Shown here piece after piece: positions 42,752 to 51,352 of a DNA stretch of 64,000 bases; positions within the stretch are counted from its first letter, which is position 1, and the number at the start of each line of letters is the position of its first letter. The stretch spans positions 107,677-171,676 of the forward strand of contig JAZRZH010000001.1 in the NCBI GenBank assembly GCA_045601245.1, in the 5' to 3' direction. Below the pieces are notes generated by a model. That model made no database searches, was not told the DNA's origin, and saw only the letters and a program-made list of their open reading frames with translations. A program made the position numbers and the translations under genes. Source of the DNA: Cacconaster sp045601245 (GTDB taxonomy: Bacteria; Bacteroidota; Bacteroidia; Bacteroidales; UBA932).

Positions 42752-43150
42752 ATGGAGCAGAATACAGAAACCCAGGAAAGAGTACGTTACAGTGATGAGG
42801 AGCTGCAGGAATTCAAGGCTCTGATTCTTGAAAAGCTGGAACAGGCACGCAACGAGTACAATATGCTCAAGGGTGCCGTGAATCACAGCGCAAGTAACGA
42901 TACAGAAGATACATCTCCAACATTCAAAGTGCTTGAGGAAGGTGCTTCAGCCCTTTCCAAGGAGGAGGCAAGCCAGCTGGCATCCCGCCAGTACAAGTTT
43001 ATTCAGAACCTTGAGGCAGCTCTTGTCCGTATTGAGAACAAGACTTACGGTATCTGCCGTGCCACCGGCAAACTGATACCGAAAGAGCGTCTCAAACTTG
43101 TGCCTCACGCAACACTCAGTGTTGAAGGCAAGGAACTGCTTAACAAGTAA
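42752..43150 (+). CDS. TraR/DksA family transcription regulator
   Basis: A 132-residue protein: a coiled-coil N-terminal part with acidic tip residues (ASNDTEDTSPTFKV) and a C-terminal DksA-like domain with YGICRATGKLIPKERLKLVPHAT. Only one cysteine remains where DksA has a four-cysteine zinc finger; that is normal for the Bacteroidota members. It probably binds RNA polymerase's secondary channel and modulates stringent-type control. It is followed after 9 nt by lspA, a conserved Bacteroidota gene order (ileS-traR-lspA). Confidence 0.92.
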   Translation: MEQNTETQERVRYSDEELQEFKALILEKLEQARNEYNMLKGAVNHSASNDTEDTSPTFKVLEEGASALSKEEASQLASRQYKFIQNLEAALVRIENKTYGICRATGKLIPKERLKLVPHATLSVEGKELLNK

Positions 43151-43159
43151 GGCATAACG

Positions 43160-43795
43160 ATGAAAGTATCAAGAGGGACAAAGATTACTGTTTTCGTCGT
43201 TCTGATGCTCCTCATTGACCAGATTATCAAAATTCTGGTCAAGACCAATATGACTGTCGGTGAGAGCATTCACGTATTCGGCGACTGGTTCCAGATCTAT
43301 TTCATCGAAAACAACGGTATGGCCTTCGGAATGCAGTTCGGGGGCTCTGTCGGCAAATATGTCCTTAGCATATTCAGAGTTGTCCTTGTTGTTGTCATTC
43401 TTTTGTATATCAAGAAGCTGCTCAAGCGCAAGGAGACCCCGATGGGAGTCCTGATCGGCCTTGCCGCTATAATGTGCGGAGCGTTCGGCAATATCATCGA
43501 CTCGCTCTTCTACGGGCTTCTCTTCTCTGAGAGCACCTATACACAGGTCGCGCAGTTCCTCCCCGAAGCCGGTGGATATGCGGGGTTCCTGCAGGGTAAG
43601 GTGGTCGATATGCTTTATTTTCCGATTATTGACACCGACCTTCCGCAGTGGGTTCCTTTCTGGGGCGGCAACCACGTGATATTCTTTCGCCCGATATTCA
43701 ATTTTGCTGACAGTTGTATCACCTGCGGAGCCATCTATCTGCTTCTGTTCCACTGGCGCTTCTTCTCAACCGATTTTTCCGAAGAAAAAAAATAA
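43160..43795 (+). CDS. lspA: Prolipoprotein signal peptidase
   Basis: LspA removes signal peptides from lipidated prolipoproteins, several of which are encoded in this window. The 211-residue protein has four helices, IDQIIK, the NNGMAFGM segment, the catalytic aspartates in GNIIDSLFYG and FNFADSCI, and the VVDMLYFP motif. An insertion of about 40 residues between helices three and four (SESTYTQVAQFLPEAGGYAG) is usual in Bacteroidota. A strong terminator follows 4 nt after the stop. Confidence 0.97.
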   Translation: MKVSRGTKITVFVVLMLLIDQIIKILVKTNMTVGESIHVFGDWFQIYFIENNGMAFGMQFGGSVGKYVLSIFRVVLVVVILLYIKKLLKRKETPMGVLIGLAAIMCGAFGNIIDSLFYGLLFSESTYTQVAQFLPEAGGYAGFLQGKVVDMLYFPIIDTDLPQWVPFWGGNHVIFFRPIFNFADSCITCGAIYLLLFHWRFFSTDFSEEKK

Positions 43796-43799
43796 CCGG

Positions 43800-43830
43800 C
43801 GGGGGCGCGGATGCGTTCCCGTCTTTTTTT
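43800..43830 (+). terminator. Intrinsic terminator after lspA
   Basis: CGGGGGCGC (43800-43808), loop GGAT and GCGTTCCCG (43813-43821) form a 9-bp stem with two G-T pairs, followed by TC and seven T. It ends only 25 nt before the next ATG, leaving no room for a recognisable promoter. Confidence 0.8.
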
Positions 43831-43855
43831 GCTATCAAACTCTAAACATACTATT

Positions 43856-45397
43856 ATGAAAAAGCACGTATTACTGGCATTAACAGCCATTCTGATTTCG
43901 GTCAGCCTGTCCGCTGAGGACAAGGTGACACAGAAGGTCCTGGAGATGGGCCGCACTGACAACCGTACAATGCAGCATGCTGATTTCCTTTCCAACCGCA
44001 TCGGCGGCCGCCTTATCGGCTCTTATTCCCTCGTTCAGGCTGAGCAGTGGGTCAAGGAGCAGTTCGAGTCCTGGGGACTGGAGGTCATGATGCAGGAGGT
44101 CGGTGAAATCAATGTCGGCTTCAACCGCGGTCCGTGGTTCGGCCGCATGATCGGCGAGGATGGTATGGTACTGCACTTCTGCACACCTTCATATACAGCC
44201 GGCACCAAGGGGCCGCAGATGGGCCACGTCGTTCTTGAACCGCGCACACGCGCCGAATTCGAGCGCTGCAAGGGCCGCCTCAAGGGTGCATGGGTATTGT
44301 TGGATACGCCATCCACAGGCTTTGCGCTCAACAGGTCGGCGTCCGCTGACTCAATCCGTGCCGCCGCTATAGAATCCGACATACAGGCAAAGAAGGAAAA
44401 TGCAGAGATAGAGCGTTACAACCGCCAGCATCCTGACAGTCCGAAGAAGCTCAAGAAATTATCCGCCGAACCGGCACTTTTCTACAAGGAGATGTGCGAG
44501 GCCGGCGTGCTTGGCTTCATTCAGCCTGCAAAACTTCCTATCACCTGCCTCTATGACCGCGCAAACTGCTATCAGATGACTATGGAGACACTTCCTACGG
44601 TATGTGACATCAAGCTTGACCAGCGTCAGTATGCCAAGATCCGCGAAAAGGCTGCCGCAAAGGAGGATTTCTATCTCGAATTCGATATCCGCAACCATTT
44701 CGCAAAGGGTCCGGTGAAGTATCACAATGTGATCGGCATAATGAAGGGCAGCAAGTATCCTGAAGAGACTGTCATCCTCGGCGGCCACCTCGACGCTTAT
44801 GACGGTGCCACAGGAGCCGTGGACGATGCGAACGGCGTATCGGTCACAATGGAAGCAGCACGTCTTCTTGCCGCATCCGGCGCAAAGCCAAAACGCACAA
44901 TTCTCTTCTGTGTCTGGACAGGTGAGGAGTTCGGCCTTCTCGGCTCGAAGTTCTTCGTCGAGAGCGGTGTCTACAACATAGACAAGGTTTCCAACTACTT
45001 TAACCGCGATTCAGGTCCTACACTCGCCACTTCCATCACTGTGCCGCCAGCAATGTACGACGATTTCGTGAAGGTTGCCAAGCCGGTCGAGAACTATGTG
45101 GAAGGTGCTCCGTTCGTTGTGAAGAAGCGCGAGACTACCCCGAAGCGTCCGAAGTCCGCAGGTGGCAGTGACCACGCGCACTTTGTGCTCCACGGCGCTC
45201 CTGCATTCGGTCTTTCGATCTCCGACCCGTTCGGATACAATTTCCAGTACGGCGAGATCTGGCACACTGACCGCGACCGTTACAACAAACTCATTCCTGA
45301 GTATATGGAGCCGTCATCAGTCATCAGCGCCGTCATTGCATACGGCATTGCAAATCTTGACCACCAGCTGTCACGCGAAGGTATGTACGCTGACTAA
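43856..45397 (+). CDS. Exported M28-family zinc peptidase (PA-domain type)
   Basis: A 513-residue protein from the ATG at 43856, with a signal peptide (MKKHVLLALTAILISVSLSA). A protease-associated-like insert (about 110-260) is followed by an M28 catalytic domain. Its metal ligands lie in GGHLDAYDGATGAVDDANG (H and D), WTGEEFGLLGS (catalytic Glu pair), NRDSG and SDHAHF. It is an aminopeptidase- or carboxypeptidase-like enzyme in the periplasm; specificity is not predictable. It is convergent with the next gene and overlaps it by 4 nt at the 3' ends. Confidence 0.92.
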   Translation: MKKHVLLALTAILISVSLSAEDKVTQKVLEMGRTDNRTMQHADFLSNRIGGRLIGSYSLVQAEQWVKEQFESWGLEVMMQEVGEINVGFNRGPWFGRMIGEDGMVLHFCTPSYTAGTKGPQMGHVVLEPRTRAEFERCKGRLKGAWVLLDTPSTGFALNRSASADSIRAAAIESDIQAKKENAEIERYNRQHPDSPKKLKKLSAEPALFYKEMCEAGVLGFIQPAKLPITCLYDRANCYQMTMETLPTVCDIKLDQRQYAKIREKAAAKEDFYLEFDIRNHFAKGPVKYHNVIGIMKGSKYPEETVILGGHLDAYDGATGAVDDANGVSVTMEAARLLAASGAKPKRTILFCVWTGEEFGLLGSKFFVESGVYNIDKVSNYFNRDSGPTLATSITVPPAMYDDFVKVAKPVENYVEGAPFVVKKRETTPKRPKSAGGSDHAHFVLHGAPAFGLSISDPFGYNFQYGEIWHTDRDRYNKLIPEYMEPSSVISAVIAYGIANLDHQLSREGMYAD

Positions 45398-46233
45398 GCG
45401 AGCACCGTCTCTTCCAGCAGCGCGTGGAACTCCGGGAAGCGCACTTTTGCATTGCGCTCGATGATCAGGGTCTTGAGTCCGGCAAACGGCTTGAGATCCT
45501 GTTCTATTTTATCCGGGTTGCAGTCATCGCCGAAGTATCCCTTGGCGAACCAGTGCCAGAATTCCGCGGCGGTTTTCATATCGAGATGGAATGTCTCTTT
45601 GATGAACTCGGGAGAGGAGTATTTGCAGCAGAGGGGCACCATACCGAGGTCGAAGAGAGGATTGCCGCAGGCGAAGTCGCCGAGGTCAATGAAGTAGCGC
45701 TTGTCGCCGGCCATTATGGCGTTGCTGTACTGCAGGTCTCCGTGGATGGCGGTATCGGCATCGGGAACGCTGAGAATGAAATGCTCGAGACGCTTTTTCT
45801 CTTCTGAGGTGAAGAACGGGCTTTCGGCAAGCATCTCCAGGTCCACATCCCTGATGTCGCGGAATATCCCTTTGTCGATGTGAGTGCTGTGAAGTCCCTT
45901 GCACATTGCCGCAAAGTCCCTTGCATATTCCTCCACCTTTTCCGGATTGTCCGCCGTGGCGCGTGAGAAGGATTTCTTGCCAACAATCCTTTCGAAACGG
46001 ATGCCGTAGCGCCCATTGCCGTCGGTGATGAATTCCCCAGGCTTCGGGGTCGGTATCCCGGCATTGAAAACCTTCTGGGCCATTGCCAGTTCGCTTTCTA
46101 TAATCTCATAGGGTGCTGAAGCATTGTAAAGTTTTATCATTATGTCCGGATTTGAGCGGTGGTTGAGGCTCTCGCCGTTCGCACCTTCGCCCGCGTGGAC
46201 ATATTCGTTGATATCTATGATTATCGGTTCCAT
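45394..46233 (-). CDS. Phosphotransferase-family protein (aminoglycoside/choline kinase-like fold)
   Basis: A 279-residue protein with a kinase-like fold: the Lys-containing IMIKLYNASAP strand, a Glu in ELAMAQKVFN, the catalytic loop HGDLQYSNAIM and the metal-binding IDLGDFACGNPLFDLG. It belongs to the APH-like superfamily and most resembles the TIGR02172-type uncharacterised members. The substrate is unknown; antibiotic resistance is not implied. It is the last gene of the seven-gene signalling operon and overlaps the tyrosine phosphatase gene by 13 nt. Confidence 0.85.
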   Translation of the reverse strand: MEPIIIDINEYVHAGEGANGESLNHRSNPDIMIKLYNASAPYEIIESELAMAQKVFNAGIPTPKPGEFITDGNGRYGIRFERIVGKKSFSRATADNPEKVEEYARDFAAMCKGLHSTHIDKGIFRDIRDVDLEMLAESPFFTSEEKKRLEHFILSVPDADTAIHGDLQYSNAIMAGDKRYFIDLGDFACGNPLFDLGMVPLCCKYSSPEFIKETFHLDMKTAAEFWHWFAKGYFGDDCNPDKIEQDLKPFAGLKTLIIERNAKVRFPEFHALLEETVLA

Positions 46234-47021
46234 TTCTTCAAATATCTTTTCTTTAAGGTGGTAATATCTTCATCCGTAAGACACAGCGGACCTCTCAGGT
46301 ATGCGTCCATCGAGCCCCAGCGTCGGTCTATCAGGTCAAGCGCAGCGGTGAAATAGCGTATGTTAACCCCGATGAAAGTGCGTATGACCTCGCGCTCCTC
46401 CTCGGTGCCGACAAGCGAGCACCAGTAGTCCGTCTCTTTTCGGTAATAGTCGTCGGAGATGCTGTAGTCTTTGAGTATCAGTTCCCTGTCCGCTCCAAGT
46501 GCCGCGAGTATGAATGCCGCGCCAAGTCCGGTGCGGTCCTTTCCCTGGGAGCAATGCCAATATACAGCTCCATCTGTGGTGGAAACAATCTGCATCAGAA
46601 AGGCGGCGTACTGAAGCTGCGTATATTCGTTGGTAACCATATCGGTGTAGATTCTGCTTGCGATGCTTTGCACCAGGGGGCTGGAAGCATTGCGCACCAG
46701 CCAGTTGCCAAGGTCAAGGAATGCTTCTTTCGGCAGGGACATTTCGGCCAGGTCCTCTGTCGTGGGGTCGATTGCCGGAAGCCAGATATTGTCCGCACCC
46801 TCGACGGGTTTGTCGGGCGAACGCCTGAGCTCCCCCTCAGTGCGGAAATCGAACACGTGAGCAAGCCGGTACTTTTCGTGAAGTTCCGACAGGTCGGCGT
46901 CCGAGGCCCCTCCTAGAAATCCGCCTCTGAGCAGCAGTCCCTCGCGCACGACGGAGCCGTCGGGCAGGATATATCCTCCGAGGTCGCGGGCGTTGGGAAT
47001 GCTGTTAAGTATGAATCCCAT
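46221..47021 (-). CDS. Tyrosine-protein phosphatase (DUF/YwqE-unrelated, Y_phosphatase3 type)
   Basis: A 266-residue protein with N-terminal PNARDLGGY, DFRTEGELRRSPDKP and the P-loop HCSQGKDRTGLGAAF (C and R in a CX5R arrangement), as in the bacterial Tyr/Ser phosphatases related to lipid phosphatases such as LipA and MptpB. It has no signal peptide, so it acts in the cytoplasm. The start shares one base with the STAS gene stop (TGATG), linking it to the partner-switch genes. Confidence 0.9.
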   Translation of the reverse strand: MGFILNSIPNARDLGGYILPDGSVVREGLLLRGGFLGGASDADLSELHEKYRLAHVFDFRTEGELRRSPDKPVEGADNIWLPAIDPTTEDLAEMSLPKEAFLDLGNWLVRNASSPLVQSIASRIYTDMVTNEYTQLQYAAFLMQIVSTTDGAVYWHCSQGKDRTGLGAAFILAALGADRELILKDYSISDDYYRKETDYWCSLVGTEEEREVIRTFIGVNIRYFTAALDLIDRRWGSMDAYLRGPLCLTDEDITTLKKRYLKKWNR

Positions 47022-47323
47022 CAGCGGATTTCGATGATGTTCGAGAAGCCCGTGATGTCGAATACTTCCTTTACCTGTGGCTGCATGTTGAGCAGGGCCA
47101 TTGTGCCCTTCTTTGCGGAAACGGCTTTCTGGAGCATCAGAAATACTCTGAGACCCTGGCTGGATGTGTATTCCAGACCGCTGCAGTCGATTTCGATGTC
47201 CGGCTGTGCGTCTTCAGTGATGACGGATATTTCCTTCTGGAACTCCTCGGCATTGGTGGTGTCCACACGGCCTTCAACTGCCGCGAAAACCTTACCGTCT
47301 TCCTTGTTGATAGTAACTTTCAT
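47021..47323 (-). CDS. STAS-domain anti-sigma factor antagonist (RsbV-like)
   Basis: A 100-residue STAS protein: KVTINKEDGKVFAAVEGRVD, IEIDCSGLEYTSSQGLRVFL. S54 or S55 in TSSQGL is the expected phosphorylation site. In partner switching the unphosphorylated form binds the kinase and frees its target. Here it would be phosphorylated by the ATPase encoded at 49229 and dephosphorylated by the SpoIIE-domain protein encoded 4 nt upstream. The final target is not encoded nearby. Confidence 0.92.
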   Translation of the reverse strand: MKVTINKEDGKVFAAVEGRVDTTNAEEFQKEISVITEDAQPDIEIDCSGLEYTSSQGLRVFLMLQKAVSAKKGTMALLNMQPQVKEVFDITGFSNIIEIR

Positions 47324-47327
47324 ATTG

Positions 47328-49232
47328 TCATTTGATTTTAATTGTCATTATTGTGATATCGTCATTCTGTGGTGTCTCTCCAGTGAACTCCCGGATACTC
47401 TTGAGCAGTCCGTCGCAGGCTGCCTCTGCATTGGAGTACCGGTCCGCTTCGCAGGCCCACCCAATCAGACGCCCGTCTCCGTACTGGCTCTTGTCCTCGC
47501 GTTCCGCTTCAGTCACGCCGTCGGTGTAAATTACAAGACGCGTGCCCTTTTCGAGGATGGTATGTTCCAGTTCATAAGGAAATCCCTTGAAAAGGCCCAC
47601 CGCGATGTTTGCCTTCTGCTGCAGGAATGTGGCTTTTCCGTCCGGCGCTATCACGATAAGGCGGTTGTGACCGGCATTGCACCAGAACATCTCGCCGGTT
47701 TCCAGGTCTATGCGGCCTGCAAACAGAGTGACGAACATATTTGCATCGTTGCCTTCGCACAGCGTGTCGTTCATTTGGGCGACGACCTTGTCGAGCGTCA
47801 GTCCGAGATTGGAGACGAATCTGAACGACGACAGTGTGATGGCCATCACGAGAGACGCCGGAACACCCTTGCCTGAGACATCTCCGATGGAGAAATAGAG
47901 CAATTTCCCGTCGCGGACAAAGAAATCGTAGAAATCTCCGCCCACCTCCCTCGCCGGCTTGAGTACAGCGTGGAGATCCACATTCTCAAGTTCCGGGAAT
48001 ATATGCGGCACGATGCCCATCTGTATCTGGCTGGCAATGCTCAATTCGCTCTCGATACGCTCCTTTGCCGCAACGGTTTCCTTGAGTTCTGCAATGTGCC
48101 GGTTGAGGGAGGTCTGCATATATTCGAAAGAGTCGCGCAATTGACGGATTTCGTCCTGCGAATTTATTTCCGGGAGTTTAGAATCGAATTTTCCGCCGGC
48201 GATGCTAAGGGCGGAATTGTTGAAATCCGCGAGTGGTCTGGTGAGTTTCTGTGCGATAGCATAGCACAGGAAGCCAAGCAAAATAAGGCCGAGAATACCG
48301 ATAAGGAGAAGGATGATATTCATCCTTGACGCATTTTTCAGTACTTCGTCATAATTGCAGATCAGTGCTGCAGACCATCCGTTCTTCAGAGGCCCGTATG
48401 CCATAAGGGAGAATTTGCCGTTGTTGGTGATCTTGGCGATACCCTTGCCGCCGTTGAGCATATCCTCGGCGGCCACGATTGCCCGTCCGTCTTCGAGATC
48501 ACCGAAAGAGGTCAGTATGTCAGCTCCGAAAAGACCGCTTTCGCGATTGGCGATGTATTTGCCGGTGGCGCTGGCCAGAATTGTTCTGGAATGTGGATAC
48601 GGGTGAACTTTTTCGAGGATTTCGGAGACGGTCCCGAGATAGAAATCAGCTGTGATGACGGCTTGGACTTTGCCGCCATCCCCCAGGACGGGACGGCTGT
48701 ATGTGGCCATCTCCATCTCCCCGCCGCCCGTGTCGATATATGGTTCACTCCATCCGGGACGGCCGGTCGATGCCGGTCTGGCGTACCATTCCATCGTAAA
48801 ATAGTCATATGCTTCGTTGCCCAGTTGGATACTCTTCAAAGTGTCCCCGTGGGCCCTGTCTTCATAGGTGTAAGGTGAGAACCAACGTTCTCCCTTGACC
48901 GCACCTTCCGGGAAGGCCACCGCGCTGCCATATACCGTTCCGCTCTCGGAAACGAGCTTGCGGGTGATATGGTACATATATTCCGGTTCGTCGATGTGCT
49001 CTTCCACGAGCCACGCGATACCGTCGACCGCATCCTCCACCTGCTGGATTTCGTTCTCGATTTTGTTCACTGCCGCCTCAAGAAGATTCTGGGCCGATCT
49101 GGTGGCCTCTTCCGCTAGCAGTTTGTGGGAAAACCAGGCTGTTGCGGACAGACATGCCAGAAACAGAATGGTTGTGATGAACAGGAAGTCCGTGCTCAAC
49201 CGGTTTGAAAATGATGTCTTTCTTCTGCTCAT
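47328..49232 (-). CDS. Membrane sensor phosphatase: Cache-like, HAMP and SpoIIE (PP2C) domains
   Basis: A 634-residue RsbU-type phosphatase. The first transmembrane helix spans about 15-36. An extracytoplasmic Cache-like sensor follows (about 40-300, with WFSPYTYEDRAHGDT and DTGGGEMEMATYSRPV). The second helix (about 303-325) leads into a HAMP domain (QKLTRPLADFNNSALSIAGG) and a coiled-coil signalling helix. The PP2C/SpoIIE domain (about 400-634) has EVGGDFYDFF, DVSGKGVPASLVMA and NDDITIM metal-binding aspartates. It should sense an envelope or external signal and dephosphorylate the STAS protein. Confidence 0.93.
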   Translation of the reverse strand: MSRRKTSFSNRLSTDFLFITTILFLACLSATAWFSHKLLAEEATRSAQNLLEAAVNKIENEIQQVEDAVDGIAWLVEEHIDEPEYMYHITRKLVSESGTVYGSAVAFPEGAVKGERWFSPYTYEDRAHGDTLKSIQLGNEAYDYFTMEWYARPASTGRPGWSEPYIDTGGGEMEMATYSRPVLGDGGKVQAVITADFYLGTVSEILEKVHPYPHSRTILASATGKYIANRESGLFGADILTSFGDLEDGRAIVAAEDMLNGGKGIAKITNNGKFSLMAYGPLKNGWSAALICNYDEVLKNASRMNIILLLIGILGLILLGFLCYAIAQKLTRPLADFNNSALSIAGGKFDSKLPEINSQDEIRQLRDSFEYMQTSLNRHIAELKETVAAKERIESELSIASQIQMGIVPHIFPELENVDLHAVLKPAREVGGDFYDFFVRDGKLLYFSIGDVSGKGVPASLVMAITLSSFRFVSNLGLTLDKVVAQMNDTLCEGNDANMFVTLFAGRIDLETGEMFWCNAGHNRLIVIAPDGKATFLQQKANIAVGLFKGFPYELEHTILEKGTRLVIYTDGVTEAEREDKSQYGDGRLIGWACEADRYSNAEAACDGLLKSIREFTGETPQNDDITIMTIKIK

Positions 49233-49624
49233 CGCACTCTGATTGACATTGTAAACATATTGCAGTGGTTCTCGAACCGGTATTCGAGGGAATCCATCAT
49301 CTGCTTGCAGAGGAATATGCCCAGACCTCCGACCTGCCTCTCTTCAAGCGGTGCATTGATGTCCGGGTCCTTTCTGGACAGAGGGTCGAATTCCACTCCT
49401 CCGTCGCGGAACGCGATTTTGAGCATCCCGTCGTCCTCGGTTACGGCAACTTCCACCCAGGTGGTTCCGGAGTAGCAGAGGATATTCTCCTCCACCTCTT
49501 CGACGCAGAGCCTGACCTTGAATTTCATATCGTCCGGCAGCGGGGCCACTTCGGGACACCCCATCACGCTTTCGATGATTTCCGCATTGCGCCCTTCAAC
49601 GGGTTCGAATCTTTTTTTCATCAT
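49229..49624 (-). CDS. ATP-binding anti-sigma-type serine kinase (RsbW-like HATPase)
   Basis: A 131-residue GHKL ATPase: N-box VRLCVEEVEENILCYSG, G1 FRDGGVEFDP and G2 RQVGGLGIFLCKQMMD. The size and motifs fit RsbW/SpoIIAB-like serine kinases that phosphorylate STAS antagonists. The start may be the ATG at 49624 or the next codon at 49621. It overlaps the phosphatase gene by 4 nt (ATGA). No sigma factor gene is adjacent, so its sequestered partner is unknown. Confidence 0.9.
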   Translation of the reverse strand: MMKKRFEPVEGRNAEIIESVMGCPEVAPLPDDMKFKVRLCVEEVEENILCYSGTTWVEVAVTEDDGMLKIAFRDGGVEFDPLSRKDPDINAPLEERQVGGLGIFLCKQMMDSLEYRFENHCNMFTMSIRVR

Positions 49625-49634
49625 TTCTGCCTGT

Positions 49635-50231
49635 TTACTTTATGGATGCATCAGGAGCGCCGAACACCTTGTCGATAAGTGCGGTGAATTCGGCGAATGC
49701 GAATGTGCCGGCAAGGTCATCCAGTGCAAGCGCCAGTCCGCGGTAATGCCACTCGTGGTCGGCCTTCCCGCCCGGGGCGTGGAATATGTTCCAGAGGGCG
49801 TCGCCGCTGACGCAATAGTCACGGGCGATGGCCCTCATATTGGAGAGTTTGTCTCCCATCGCGACGATCTTTGCGTCGCGGGGCGCTGCCGCCAGCCTGT
49901 CGATCGCGGCCTTCTTGCGCTGCCGCCAGGTGTCCTCCTCCTTGCCTTCGATCATCACGTCGGATTCGGCGTGGACCAGAGCTGCGACTCTGTCTCCGAA
50001 TTCGCTGCGGATATCTTCGATTGTCACATCGGTGTCCTCCACAGTGTCGTGAAGTGCCGCTGCGGCAAGAAGTTCCTGGTCGGGAGTGATGGTGGCGACG
50101 ATTTCGACTGCCTCCATCGGGTGGACGATGTATGGGAAGCCCTTGCCGCGCCTTTCGGTGCCCGCGTGGGCTTTGGTCGCAAATATTATCGCCTTGTCAA
50201 GCAGTGATGTCTCAAGCGGTTTGTTTGCCAT
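49635..50231 (-). CDS. HD-domain hydrolase of the SpoT/MESH1 type
   Basis: A 198-residue protein with the (p)ppGpp hydrolase-like HD domain: HAGTERRGKGFPYIVHPMEA, AAALHDTVEDTDVTIEDI (HD and ED motifs) and MGDKLSNMRAIARD. It lacks synthetase, TGS and ACT domains, so it is a small alarmone hydrolase. It lies 4 nt downstream of a RelA/SpoT-synthetase-like gene, suggesting they act as a pair, as synthetase and hydrolase or as toxin and antitoxin. Confidence 0.88.
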   Translation of the reverse strand: MANKPLETSLLDKAIIFATKAHAGTERRGKGFPYIVHPMEAVEIVATITPDQELLAAAALHDTVEDTDVTIEDIRSEFGDRVAALVHAESDVMIEGKEEDTWRQRKKAAIDRLAAAPRDAKIVAMGDKLSNMRAIARDYCVSGDALWNIFHAPGGKADHEWHYRGLALALDDLAGTFAFAEFTALIDKVFGAPDASIK

Positions 50232-50235
50232 AGGA

Positions 50236-51348
50236 TCATATCTGTTTGTTCATGAATGAGAGCTGCCTGGCGGTCTCGACAATGCGTTCCGCCCTGGCTT
50301 TGTTGTAGTCCGACGGACCGTTGAGTGTGTCGAACATATATGTGAGCCCGCGCTGACCGCCGCCGTTCTCGAGGATATGGACCACGAGCAGGTCCTGGAT
50401 GGCGATCGTCTCGCTGATAATGTCTATATCGGTATTGCCGATTTCGTATGTGGCGAGCTGATAGGCATCGTCAGAGTAGTCGCGGATAAGTGCCGCTATG
50501 TCACCGAGGGTCTTGAATCCGAGAGTCTTGAGGACTTTCAGATAGTGTACTGAGGATGCCGGGTGGATTTCGGCCTGGTTGATGGCGGCGATGCGCCTGT
50601 TGAGTTTGTCGAACGGCTTGAGCTTAAGATAGGAATTGAATGTGTCGCCGTCGAGCGGCACTTCATCGAATCTTCCACCGCTGACAAGCTGCTGGACCTG
50701 ACGGCGGTAGTTGTTGATTTCGGTGCGGATGGTGCTGAACTGCTCGTCTGCGAGTTCGAGCATTCCGGCGAGGCGGTTGAGATTGCGAAGATAGTCGGCC
50801 GGCACTTCGACCCCTGATTTGTAGCCGGTATCGTGGTACATATTCGCCCAGACGTGCTGCAGTGCGGTGCGCATCTGAAGTTCAAAGCGGAATCCGTTGA
50901 TTTCCGGCATCTGCGGGTCGCAGTACAGGTCCTTCGGGATGCGGCAGATATAGTGCAGCGAATTGTAGCCGAAACTGTTGAGTTCGTGCATCTTGCGTTT
51001 GTCGACGCTGTTTTCCCAGTCGATATCGAATATTTTGTCGGCCATTGCCGCAATCTTGTCGACGTCGTCAGTGTAGAAGGTTATCACCCTTGCTCCGAAG
51101 ATGTCTGTGATGCTTTCGAGGGTCTTGTACTTGGCGCCCTTGAGTTCGAGTTTGCCCGCCAGGCTCTCTTCGGCCTTGATGCGGCTCTCCAGTGCGGTGA
51201 TGTAAATGCCGTTTTCCGACAATGCCTTCGAAAGCACGCCGGTGACTATTTCCTTGATTTTCTCGAAGACCGGCAACTTCTCGCGATATTCCTCGAGTAT
51301 CATCGAGCAGTGGAGGTCCAGTCCGTATTTTTCGATATTCTGCTGCAT
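50236..51348 (-). CDS. RelA/SpoT-type nucleotidyltransferase ((p)ppGpp synthetase-like)
   Basis: A 370-residue protein with a RelA/SpoT synthetase domain (about 20-230): ITALESRIKAEESLAGKLEL, SITDIFGARVITF, SFGYNSLHYI and FELQMRTALQHVWANMYHDT followed by GYK. There is no HD domain in the same chain and no TGS/ACT; the C-terminal 130 residues are unlike the usual regulatory region. It begins at the ATG at 51348; a TTG at 51375 lies upstream of the -7 box. It is the first gene of the seven-gene signalling operon. Confidence 0.88.
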   Translation of the reverse strand: MQQNIEKYGLDLHCSMILEEYREKLPVFEKIKEIVTGVLSKALSENGIYITALESRIKAEESLAGKLELKGAKYKTLESITDIFGARVITFYTDDVDKIAAMADKIFDIDWENSVDKRKMHELNSFGYNSLHYICRIPKDLYCDPQMPEINGFRFELQMRTALQHVWANMYHDTGYKSGVEVPADYLRNLNRLAGMLELADEQFSTIRTEINNYRRQVQQLVSGGRFDEVPLDGDTFNSYLKLKPFDKLNRRIAAINQAEIHPASSVHYLKVLKTLGFKTLGDIAALIRDYSDDAYQLATYEIGNTDIDIISETIAIQDLLVVHILENGGGQRGLTYMFDTLNGPSDYNKARAERIVETARQLSFMNKQI

Positions 51349-51352
51349 AATA

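Noticed and set aside
45394..46233. Aminoglycoside resistance gene
   Set aside because: Only the general kinase fold motifs are present; the context is a signalling operon and the resistance-specific families differ.
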